Below, piece by piece: positions 1 to 5,498 of a DNA stretch of 6,963 bases. The stretch is from an uncultured bacterium (GTDB lineage Bacteria > Patescibacteriota > Minisyncoccia > Phycocordibacterales > UBA918), in assembly GCA_913046815.1 (NCBI GenBank), contig CAJWTE010000031.1, positions 1 through 6,963 on the forward strand. The letters are read 5' to 3'. The position numbers and the translations under genes were made by a program. Position 1 is the stretch's first letter. Every line of letters begins with the position of its first letter. The notes beneath the pieces are model-generated. The model was not told the DNA's origin. It did not search any database and worked only from the letters and a program-made list of their open reading frames with translations.

Positions 1-462
1 ATTGGCCGTTACACCAATAATATTATCTGGTAAACATGTGTCAAAAGTACTGCGAATTGACCGAACAGGTAGCACGACAAAGGGTTCAGTGGTATTAATG
101 TCGTTATACAAGCTAATTTCATCACCTCCAACTTCCAATCTCTTAATTGGCCTGGAAGGTATCAAAGTTCTATGACCAGAACAATATTCCACAGACTTCA
201 AAGTACTTAGGTCATCATTTTCCAAATCATCACTTGGTGCGGGATTCACCTTTATAAGACTTCGAAACCATGCCAGTCTGTCTGCCTTGTTTTCATCTGG
301 CTCAGGAACATACGCCTCAGGCGCAACAGGTATCAAATCGAAATTTGGCTCTGCAAAGACAATCCCTGTCGAGGAAAACCTGGTTACGCCGGTCAAAGTC
401 GTGCCGACCAATAACAAAAGCAACACCCCTATATATATCAAAAAATCTCGTGTACGAATCAT
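1..462 (-). CDS. Membrane-anchored extracytoplasmic protein of unknown function, C-terminus cut by window edge
   Basis: Reading the minus strand from the ATG at 462 gives 154 codons with no stop up to the window edge, so the gene continues beyond it. Residues 1-6 are basic (MIRTRD). A hydrophobic segment at about 7-26 follows (LIYIGVLLLLLVGTTL), then a proline- and acid-rich stretch (about 44-58, PVAPEAYVPEPDE) that looks like a linker. The rest is a mixed soluble region, so the topology is probably N-in with the body outside the membrane. Two cysteines (C94 in VEYCSG, C143 in DTCLPD) could form a disulfide. I do not recognise the family. The stop of the ATP-grasp gene lies 55 bp upstream on the same strand with a hairpin between. 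A TATTAT hexamer ends 6 nt before the ATG, suggesting its own leaderless transcript. The gene is confident; function is unknown. Confidence 0.8.
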   Translation of the reverse strand, partial: MIRTRDFLIYIGVLLLLLVGTTLTGVTRFSSTGIVFAEPNFDLIPVAPEAYVPEPDENKADRLAWFRSLIKVNPAPSDDLENDDLSTLKSVEYCSGHRTLIPSRPIKRLEVGGDEISLYNDINTTEPFVVLPVRSIRSTFDTCLPDNIIGVTAN

Positions 463-468
463 TACGTC

Positions 469-474
469 ATAATA
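469..474 (-). promoter_or_regulatory. Candidate -10 box for the 1-462 gene
   Basis: The minus strand reads TATTAT, then six bases, then the ATG at 462. This is one mismatch from TATAAT and sits where a leaderless transcript would need it. No good -35 is visible, because the upstream region is the 475-509 hairpin. Assignment rests on position and match only. Confidence 0.35.
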
Positions 475-509
475 GCAAAAGGTCGGTAGCTTCGCTGCCG
501 GCCTTTTGC
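475..509 (-). terminator. Hairpin between ATP-grasp gene and next gene, probable terminator
   Basis: There are 16-nt arms around a 3-nt loop: GCAAAAGGTCGGTAGC, TTC, GCTGCCGGCCTTTTGC on the plus strand. The arms end in an A-tract and a T-tract, as in a two-way intrinsic terminator, and the element lies 9 nt past the ATP-grasp stop codon. In plus-strand RNA all 16 pairs form, two of them as G-U. In minus-strand RNA those two become A-C mismatches, so the stem is weaker in the direction of both flanking genes. Termination is therefore likely but not certain. Confidence 0.55.
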
Positions 510-517
510 ACATAGAA

Positions 518-1813
518 CTAGTTGTTAGCTTTTTTATTTTTCCTTCCTACCACTTTTACATCAACTAGTTTCTCGATTCTACGAATGTCTGCCAACAATT
601 TTGATCTGTCTTTGTTGTACATTACTACATTAAAAATAGATCTTCCTCCGTTTTTAGAAAACAAAGCTTTGTCTCCAATTTTTTTATTAATAGTGATGCT
701 ATGAAAAGATGTCAAACTTTCTATTTTTTTCACACCTTTCATTTCAGTTATAACTCCCTCCTTAGGAGCAAACCACTTCATTAAAGCTGCGTAACCTTTG
801 CACTTTTTTGGTACTATTGGTTTTTTCGGCAGACGAATGTATACATCATTGAGTGAATGATTGATATCACAACTTAATTCATACAATAACGGCCTATACC
901 CCCCAATCCTAGGTCCTACCTCAATAACTTTCCACTCGTCATCAAGTTTCATTAGCTCAATGTGAGAAGTAATACTCCTTAGACCCAAAGCTTTAATTGC
1001 TTTTTCAGTTGTCAACCTCGCTCTTTCCACTGTCTCTTTCTTCAGTGCTGAAGGTGTAATTTGTAGATAATTGTAAAAGTCATCATGGCCGATATCCTTG
1101 CCTGTTTTTACCCTAACCAGTGGACAATGCCATACCTTACCTCTGGAATCAATATATGAGTCTATGGAGTACATATCACCTTCCATGTAACTTTCAGCCA
1201 ATACTACGGGTTCTTGAACACGCCCGTTATCTTCGTACTGCTTTTTTAGCTTTCTCATGACATTTTTGAGTGCCTGCGCTAGCTCGTCCTCGTGATAACA
1301 AATGGTTACAAGCATGCTTGCCTCAAGATTGGCAGGTTTAACTACCATCGGAAAGCCAACTTTTGCAATAATCCTCTGTCTTTCCACTCGTGTATTTCCC
1401 TTCACCTTGGTGAATTTTGGACAAATTTTAGAGTCAAATTGGTTTAGTTTTCTTCGCATCTGATATTTGTCTAATGCCCATTCCAAAGAGTCGGAGGTGG
1501 GAGTCCGCAAGTAAGGAACATGAGGAACCACTTTACTCAATCTAGAAGCCCCATTTTCACCTCTTGCTGTAATCGCCAGCAATTTGTCCTGATAAGGCTT
1601 AATGGCTTCTGCCAATTTATACGGTTGCGTAAAATCTACGTATTCTAAAATATCAACCGGATAAACTTTCTTTTGTCTCGCGTCACGCAATCTGTGTACA
1701 ACATCCCGAAGCAGTAAAATTTTACTATTCGGAATATGTTTTTTTACCTCATCAGCAGCCTGAGAAGGTACCATGTCAACAAAAGCCACGATATGCTTGG
1801 ATTGAGGTGTCAT
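518..1813 (-). CDS. ATP-grasp domain carboxylate-amine/thiol ligase
   Basis: This 431-residue protein matches the ATP-grasp superfamily, which uses ATP to make an acyl phosphate and joins it to an amine or thiol. Residues 1 to about 100 look like the N-terminal Rossmann-like pre-ATP-grasp domain. The ATP-binding part follows: FPMVVKPAN (154-162, likely nucleotide-contacting K159), AESYMEGDMYSID (206-218), then SHIELM (283-288, E286) and VIEVGPRIGGYR (296-307, E298 and R302). About 110 C-terminal residues form a basic-tailed domain. The usual ElNpR motif reads EVGPR, with Gly in place of the metal-binding Asn. The ATG at 1813 is preferred over an in-frame TTG at 1828 by codon choice; no Shine-Dalgarno is visible. 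The gene is divergent from a FemAB/GNAT-like gene with a shared promoter region. Substrates cannot be read from the sequence; it may be a dipeptide or small-molecule ligase of the CARNS/BL00235-like group. Confidence 0.85.
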   Translation of the reverse strand: MTPQSKHIVAFVDMVPSQAADEVKKHIPNSKILLLRDVVHRLRDARQKKVYPVDILEYVDFTQPYKLAEAIKPYQDKLLAITARGENGASRLSKVVPHVPYLRTPTSDSLEWALDKYQMRRKLNQFDSKICPKFTKVKGNTRVERQRIIAKVGFPMVVKPANLEASMLVTICYHEDELAQALKNVMRKLKKQYEDNGRVQEPVVLAESYMEGDMYSIDSYIDSRGKVWHCPLVRVKTGKDIGHDDFYNYLQITPSALKKETVERARLTTEKAIKALGLRSITSHIELMKLDDEWKVIEVGPRIGGYRPLLYELSCDINHSLNDVYIRLPKKPIVPKKCKGYAALMKWFAPKEGVITEMKGVKKIESLTSFHSITINKKIGDKALFSKNGGRSIFNVVMYNKDRSKLLADIRRIEKLVDVKVVGRKNKKANN

Positions 1814-1878
1814 ATTAATACGTGCCAAAATGAGTTAATAAAAAACTGCAACATAGCAGTCTTGTTTGGAACTACGGT

Positions 1879-1907
1879 ATAATAGTATAAAACAGCTTTG
1901 ATATCAA
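1879..1907 (-). promoter_or_regulatory. Promoter for the ATP-grasp gene
   Basis: On the minus strand TTGATA (1907-1902) and TATTAT (1884-1879) are separated by 17 bp, each one or two bases from sigma-70 consensus. The predicted transcript start is near 1872, giving a leader of about 59 nt before the ATG at 1813. That leader holds a weak dyad, ACTGC/GCAGT, at 1845-1860. Confidence 0.6.
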
Positions 1908-1917
1908 TGCATATGCA
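1898..1917. repeat. Two abutting 10-bp perfect palindromes in a divergent promoter
   Basis: TTGATATCAA (1898-1907) is followed directly by TGCATATGCA (1908-1917). Each is its own reverse complement. The first carries the -35 boxes of both divergent promoters; the second fills most of the plus-strand spacer. This is a plausible operator for one regulator controlling both genes, but AT-rich promoter DNA gives short palindromes easily. Confidence 0.5.
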
Positions 1918-1925
1918 ACTATAAT
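1898..1925 (+). promoter_or_regulatory. Promoter for the FemAB/GNAT-like gene
   Basis: TTGATA (1898-1903) and a perfect TATAAT (1920-1925) are 16 bp apart on the plus strand. The -10 box ends 8 nt before the ATG at 1934, so transcription should begin within 0-3 nt of the start codon and give a leaderless or almost leaderless mRNA. The -35 overlaps the -35 of the divergent ATP-grasp promoter. Confidence 0.65.
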
Positions 1926-1933
1926 AGGCTTCT

Positions 1934-2683
1934 ATGATAATCAGCTATCCCAACGGTCATCGTTGGAGGAAACCCGTAATCGCGGATCCTTTGCAGCATT
2001 TTGGTAAAAGTAATCGAGCTCGGGTTAGATCAACACTGAATCGAGTTCATGAATACGATGTAAAATTTGCGATTGAAGAACTGTCGGCAGATTTTTTTAC
2101 ATGGTTCAAGCCTCTTTATGAATCTCACATAGGCGCGATGCAAAATGGAAAAATATATGATATTGAAGGCACTACTCTATATAAAGAAAATTCTGACAAG
2201 AAGTATTATTCAATAACTTTATACGAAAAGGACAGGCCTACTGGTGGAACTATTTTTAGTTGCCTTGAAGACATGCTGTCATTTGCTTACAGAGTATATG
2301 GTCATGACTGGGTAGAGGCAAAACTGCCAGCCTCCCCATCTTTTTATATGGAATATATTACTTCCAAGTATGCTTATGATATAGGATTAAAAACAATATC
2401 ACACGGAAAAGATAGAAATCCTTATGGATTAAACTCCGCTATCGGTCTGGGTATGTTTAAATTATCTGTTGGTTGTAAGCCATTACTACCTAAGAAGTAC
2501 GAAATTAGCACTATTGACACTGATCAAATCCAGACAGATGCATTAATATTCGAAATGCCTAATAGAGACGACGTAGAAATCAAGAAAGCCTATCTCGTGG
2601 CCAAAGAAGCTAATCTACCAAAATATTTGCAATTACTTAAATATGACGACTTTCTAAAAATAGAAACTATTCTCCGTCAATAA
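1934..2683 (+). CDS. FemAB/GNAT-like acyl- or aminoacyltransferase
   Basis: This 249-residue soluble protein looks like a GNAT-fold transferase of the FemAB/GNAT_6 type. Supporting parts are strand-like YYSITLYEKDRPTGGTIFS (91-109, with the GG turn typical of a GNAT central strand), SFYMEYITSKYAYDIG (136-151, substrate or CoA-side helix), and the C-terminal signature ISHGKDRNPYG (155-165) then GLGMFKLSVGCKP (171-183), which resembles the FemAB pattern in which a G-loop precedes an 'FK..hG..P' motif. The first 40 residues are basic (RARVRSTLNR at 28-37). The start ATG sits 8 nt behind a perfect TATAAT with no Shine-Dalgarno site. Its 3' end overlaps the opposing DsbA-like gene by 17 bp. Divergence from the ATP-grasp ligase suggests the two act on one product. 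Substrate is unknown and family placement is by motif memory only. Confidence 0.7.
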   Translation: MIISYPNGHRWRKPVIADPLQHFGKSNRARVRSTLNRVHEYDVKFAIEELSADFFTWFKPLYESHIGAMQNGKIYDIEGTTLYKENSDKKYYSITLYEKDRPTGGTIFSCLEDMLSFAYRVYGHDWVEAKLPASPSFYMEYITSKYAYDIGLKTISHGKDRNPYGLNSAIGLGMFKLSVGCKPLLPKKYEISTIDTDQIQTDALIFEMPNRDDVEIKKAYLVAKEANLPKYLQLLKYDDFLKIETILRQ

Positions 2684-3314
2684 CATCAAACTCGGGTTGC
2701 AATAAGGATTCTATCTGATTCTTCCAATCCTCGTAAGAACTGAATTGCATTTGCTCTCCGTTCAGGAAAAAACTAGGTGTACCAGTAAGACCAAGTTCGC
2801 GTGCCTCATTGAACTGTGCTTCTACCTTCTCTCGAATTATTGATGACTCTAAATGCCGCCTGAACATATCTACATCCAAACCGATATCTTCTGCATACTG
2901 TATGAAGAAAGCCTGTGGACTTGAACCTTTAGACCAAGCAGTTTGGTTTTCAAATAGTTTGTCATGCATTTCCCAAAACTTTCCTTGTACACCAGCAGCT
3001 TCAGCTGCTATAGCACCCGGGACAGCATTTGGATGAATAGAAACCAGAGGAAAATGGCGATACTCAAAACTCACTTGTGCGCCATGTTCCTCCATTAGGT
3101 CTTTCACCTCAAAGTAAGCAACGGCACATGCCGGACACTGGAAGTCACTGTATTCCACCAACACAATATCTGCATCAGTATCTCCTTTTATATGTGAATC
3201 TTCTAGCACAACATCCTCATTAGCCTTTTTTCCAGCCTTATTGGCAATGACTATTGAAGACGCAATTGCTACTACCACTAAAATCCCAATGAATTTTATC
3301 CAATGATTTTTCAT
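2667..3314 (-). CDS. Membrane-anchored DsbA-like thiol-disulfide oxidoreductase
   Basis: This 215-residue protein has one N-terminal membrane segment (about 8-24, FIGILVVVAIASSIVIA) after a basic start, placing the catalytic domain outside the membrane. The thioredoxin-fold active site is FQCPACAVAY with C60-P-A-C63. The cis-proline loop is LTGTPSFFLNG (P180), and the region between is helical as in DsbA. HFPLVSIHPNA and AAEAAGVQGKFWEMHDKLF (about 88-121) match the Thioredoxin_4 (DsbA/BdbD) type closely. It should oxidise or shuffle disulfides in exported proteins. The ATG at 3314 is preferred over an upstream in-frame TTG at 3320. No DsbB or VKOR partner is present in the window. The gene is divergent from a methyltransferase with overlapping promoters, and its tail overlaps the FemAB-like gene by 17 bp, leaving no room for a terminator. 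Confidence 0.9.
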   Translation of the reverse strand: MKNHWIKFIGILVVVAIASSIVIANKAGKKANEDVVLEDSHIKGDTDADIVLVEYSDFQCPACAVAYFEVKDLMEEHGAQVSFEYRHFPLVSIHPNAVPGAIAAEAAGVQGKFWEMHDKLFENQTAWSKGSSPQAFFIQYAEDIGLDVDMFRRHLESSIIREKVEAQFNEARELGLTGTPSFFLNGEQMQFSSYEDWKNQIESLLQPEFDVIDGE

Positions 3315-3338
3315 AAACAAGATTATTTAACAGAATAT

Positions 3339-3347
3339 ATTGTATCA
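3339..3347 (-). promoter_or_regulatory. Extended -10 promoter for the DsbA-like gene
   Basis: The minus strand reads TGATACAAT, an extended -10 element (TGnTACAAT), 24 nt before the ATG at 3314. No convincing -35 is visible, which is acceptable for extended -10 promoters. It lies inside the spacer used by the divergent methyltransferase. Confidence 0.45.
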
Positions 3348-3349
3348 TC

Positions 3350-3380
3350 TTGAGACTTAGTAAACTACCAATTGTATGAT
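3350..3380 (+). promoter_or_regulatory. Candidate promoter for the methyltransferase gene
   Basis: TTGAGA (3350-3355) and TATGAT (3375-3380) each miss consensus by one base, but the 19-bp spacer is long. The -10 ends 15 nt before the ATG at 3396, implying a leader of about 9 nt. This also argues against the in-frame TTG at 3372, which would lie upstream of the transcript start. Confidence 0.4.
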
Positions 3381-3395
3381 ACTTTAAGGCTAATT

Positions 3396-4127
3396 ATGGC
3401 AAAACGACCATTTATTCGAAAGCAAAAGAGAAAGCGCCATGGCGCCACTTTTTGGGACTTTGAATATACTGAAGGTGGACACTTGAAACTTTCCGATAAA
3501 CCCGGAGAGGATTTCTTGAAATTTTGCCGTTGGCTAGAAAGGCAAACTGGACGAGAAATACTAAATCCAACAAGCGCAGTGGTGGACTTTGGTTGCGGTA
3601 ATGGGCGCCACCTCATACATTTAGCGGAAGTCTTTGGTATGCATGGTACGGGCTACGACATTTCCGCATCTGCAATTAAACTGGCTAAACAAGCTTCTGA
3701 AGGACACAATCTAAAGTACGAGGCAAGAAGCATAGCTGGAACTTTTCCACTACAAGACGAGTCGCATATGTTGGCACTCGATATGATGACATCACACTTT
3801 CTAAATAAAAACGAGCGAGAAACCTTACGAGATGAAGTTTGCCGTCTCCTTAAGCCCGGGGGTTATCTTTTCATGAAAACCCACCTGCGTGACGGGGACC
3901 TACACTCTAAGCGTCTTCTTGAGTCATCTCCTGCTAAAGAAGACGGTAGCTACATTCACCCTGTCATGGGAGTACCTGAACATGTGTATTATGAAGAAGA
4001 GTTAGTTGAATTTCTATCTAAAAGATTTACCATCCAAAAGATATATCGCTCTCACAAACATATTGCACACGGTAAGGCACGTAAGCGACGTACCATTGCT
4101 GTCTATGCACAAAAACCTTTGTGGTAA
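3396..4127 (+). CDS. Class I SAM-dependent methyltransferase, substrate unknown
   Basis: This 243-residue protein carries the Rossmann-fold methyltransferase signatures. Motif I is VVDFGCGNGRHL (62-73), binding SAM. The next strand ends in YDIS (87-90, D88 likely contacting the ribose), and LLKPGGYLFMKTH (151-163) is the usual post-motif III strand. The stretch LALDMMTSHFLNKNERETL (127-144) corresponds to the region after strand 4. The N-terminus is strongly basic (KRPFIRKQKRKRHG, 3-16), as in proteins that touch nucleic acid, and the C-terminus is basic again (HGKARKRR, 225-232). A weak AAGG lies 6 nt before the ATG at 3396. The stop is 3 bp from the stop of the opposing membrane protein gene. 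The target could be RNA, protein or a small molecule; sequence alone does not decide. Confidence 0.85.
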   Translation: MAKRPFIRKQKRKRHGATFWDFEYTEGGHLKLSDKPGEDFLKFCRWLERQTGREILNPTSAVVDFGCGNGRHLIHLAEVFGMHGTGYDISASAIKLAKQASEGHNLKYEARSIAGTFPLQDESHMLALDMMTSHFLNKNERETLRDEVCRLLKPGGYLFMKTHLRDGDLHSKRLLESSPAKEDGSYIHPVMGVPEHVYYEEELVEFLSKRFTIQKIYRSHKHIAHGKARKRRTIAVYAQKPLW

Positions 4128-4130
4128 TTA

Positions 4131-4856
4131 TTAGTGAGGGTCTATAGTGTCGGGTGGAGAAGGTAAGCGATTGTTTCGTGGTATTGGACCAATCCCCTTC
4201 ACTTCAATATAACCGTCTTCCGGCTCCCCAAACACCATCACTCTCAACCCGCTCTCCAATATGAACCGTGGTTTTACTAAGGCTTCTTCAGTATCAAGTA
4301 TGTAGGTTTTTATTTGGTCACGTCTGTCTCTCATGTCCAACAACCAAACATCGTCGTTTTGACGGAGTATTCCAAAATACAAATTGTGTTCGCCTTCACC
4401 TCTTTCATATACATGGTGCATTACGGGCCATTTCTTCTCTACCGACTTATCTCTAATCAAATCATGCGTTGGTGACCAAAGTACTAAAGTAGTGCCGGCC
4501 CCAACCATTAATACAACACCAAGAATAGAGAAGAGCAATGGTCTCTTGTACGCAAAAGTAAATCTCTGCACCATGAACTCAATTAAGATCAAAAGGACAA
4601 CAGCAAGAAACACCAAAAGCCAAGGTAGGTGAATAAACAAAAGCCAAAATCCCTGCCAACCAAAAGTACCTGCGTAAATAAGTCCAGTAGACTGCATGGT
4701 AAACAACACCAAGCTTAATAAGTATGTAGATGCCAGACCAGCAAAAACTATACCAACTCCTAGCAGAACACCCTCCAAGACAAACTTCCATCTAGGTTTC
4801 ATATACACCTCCCCGGCTTTGATTCTATCTATAATTTTATTTTTTAATTCGTCCAT
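4131..4856 (-). CDS. Three-TM membrane protein downstream of sigma factor, candidate anti-sigma factor
   Basis: This 241-residue protein begins with a short cytoplasmic helix, LKNKIIDRIKAGEVYMKPRW (4-23). Three membrane segments follow at about 26-52, 69-96 and 106-128, then a soluble tail (about 130-241) rich in predicted strands. The part IRDKSVEKKWP to GPIPRNN includes ESGLRVMVFGEPEDGYIEVKG (201-221), which has an OB-fold-like look. It starts 10 bp after the sigma factor stop on the same strand, so the two are almost certainly co-transcribed. From recall, this N-terminal 'KI..I..G...MKPRW.F' pattern recurs beside sigma factors in Patescibacteria. A role in holding or sensing for that sigma factor is therefore the leading idea, but no zinc anti-sigma (HxxxCxxC) motif is present. 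No Shine-Dalgarno site is visible; translation may be coupled. Confidence 0.75.
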   Translation of the reverse strand: MDELKNKIIDRIKAGEVYMKPRWKFVLEGVLLGVGIVFAGLASTYLLSLVLFTMQSTGLIYAGTFGWQGFWLLFIHLPWLLVFLAVVLLILIEFMVQRFTFAYKRPLLFSILGVVLMVGAGTTLVLWSPTHDLIRDKSVEKKWPVMHHVYERGEGEHNLYFGILRQNDDVWLLDMRDRRDQIKTYILDTEEALVKPRFILESGLRVMVFGEPEDGYIEVKGIGPIPRNNRLPSPPDTIDPH

Positions 4857-4866
4857 ATGCTTTTGC

Positions 4867-5406
4867 TTAACTGATAATCTTTTTTAATTTGTCTTTCGCT
4901 CTCTTAATCCTCACACCAACCGTAGTAACGGGTATTCTGAGAATCTCAGAGATTTCCTCATAGCTCATAGATTCGTAGTAAAACAAAATCAAAGGTTCCT
5001 TGTATTTTGTATCCAATTCATTGAGGTGAACCGACATCTGATTTTGGAGTTCGCTTTGTATTGCTTCGCTGTCCGCACTATTATCTGATTGCAAATACGG
5101 CCAAATTGTATCAGTGTCAAAATTAAAGGGAATATAACGGGACTTAGAACGTATTTTATTAACTAAAAGATTATGTGTGATGCGATACAACCAAGGTGAA
5201 AATTTGCGATTGGCGTCAAACGACTTCATATTAGTGTAAGCCCGAACAAACGCTTCTTGCACAATATCTTCCACATCATCACTGTCAGATAAAAATCTCC
5301 GACCATATCGTTTAAGCTTCTCTTCATATCTATCAATCAAAACCCCGACCATTTCCGTCTCTCCGTTTTGAATTAACACTACAATTTCCTCGTCAGACAA
5401 ATCCAT
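4867..5406 (-). CDS. ECF-type sigma-70 family RNA polymerase sigma factor
   Basis: The 179-residue protein has both ECF regions. Sigma2 spans about 20-90, with DVEDIVQEAFVRAYTNMKSF (44-63, core RNA polymerase binding) and FSPWLYRITHNLLVNKIRSK (69-88, -10 recognition). Sigma4 spans about 122-177, with PLILFYYESMSYEEISEIL (138-156) and the helix-turn-helix RIPVTTVGVRIKRAKDKLKK (157-176). The linker between (about 92-120) is acidic and has no sigma3, as expected for ECF factors. An in-frame GTG at 5427 would lengthen it by 7 residues, but it overlaps the predicted -10 box, so the ATG at 5406 is chosen. The gene leads an operon with a membrane protein 10 bp downstream. The regulon cannot be read from this window. 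Confidence 0.92.
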   Translation of the reverse strand: MDLSDEEIVVLIQNGETEMVGVLIDRYEEKLKRYGRRFLSDSDDVEDIVQEAFVRAYTNMKSFDANRKFSPWLYRITHNLLVNKIRSKSRYIPFNFDTDTIWPYLQSDNSADSEAIQSELQNQMSVHLNELDTKYKEPLILFYYESMSYEEISEILRIPVTTVGVRIKRAKDKLKKIIS

Positions 5407-5413
5407 AATGTAC

Positions 5414-5428
5414 TGTGTATTGTACACA
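5414..5428. repeat. Short dyad over the sigma factor -10 box
   Basis: TGTGTA (5414-5419) and TACACA (5423-5428) are perfect inverted repeats with a 3-bp spacer and cover the predicted -10 hexamer of the sigma gene. This could be a repressor site, or chance in a 15-bp AT-rich stretch. Confidence 0.3.
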
Positions 5429-5449
5429 CTAAAACACGTAATATGACAA
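5419..5449 (-). promoter_or_regulatory. Candidate promoter for the sigma factor operon
   Basis: The minus strand carries TTGTCA (5449-5444) and TACAAT (5424-5419), each one base from consensus, with a long 19-bp spacer. The -35 overlaps the foot of the terminator hairpin of the upstream gene. The -10 ends 12 nt before the ATG at 5406, giving a leader of only about 6 nt. It is a housekeeping-type match; I saw no clear ECF-type (GGAAC/CGT-like) promoter. Confidence 0.45.
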
Positions 5450-5473
5450 AATCCGGCTCAAGCCGGATTTTGT
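5446..5473 (-). terminator. Intrinsic terminator hairpin after the His-rich protein gene
   Basis: The arms ACAAAATCCGGCT and AGCCGGATTTTGT are perfect 13-nt inverted repeats around a 2-nt loop (CA). The A-tract and T-tract ends make it work in either direction. It begins 25 nt past the stop of the His-rich gene (5499) and lies before the sigma gene, so it should insulate the sigma operon from upstream transcription. Confidence 0.7.
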
Positions 5474-5498
5474 AATGAAAGTAGTTTAATGAAACGTG

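Noticed and set aside
270..515. Plus-strand open frames over 270-515
   Set aside because: They have no family look and lie opposite the partial minus-strand gene at 1-462, which has a clear TM anchor and stays open to the window edge.
1811..1828. TTG start at 1828 for the ATP-grasp gene
   Set aside because: It adds only five residues without a ribosome binding site; the ATG at 1813 is the simpler start.
1845..1860. Weak dyad ACTGC/GCAGT in the ATP-grasp leader as a riboswitch or attenuator
   Set aside because: A 5-bp stem with a 6-nt loop in a leader of about 59 nt is too small to support a regulatory RNA call.
2994..3009. Inverted repeat AGCAGCT-TC-AGCTGCT inside the DsbA-like gene
   Set aside because: It encodes Ala-Ala-Glu-Ala-Ala; GCN codons readily give such 7-bp repeats, so no separate function is needed.
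3372..3398. TTG start at 3372 for the methyltransferase
   Set aside because: It overlaps the predicted promoter -10 region; the ATG at 3396 has a weak AAGG at a suitable distance.
5404..5427. GTG start at 5427 for the sigma factor
   Set aside because: The GTG overlaps the predicted -10 box, so it would lie outside the transcript; the ATG at 5406 begins a normal ECF N-terminus.
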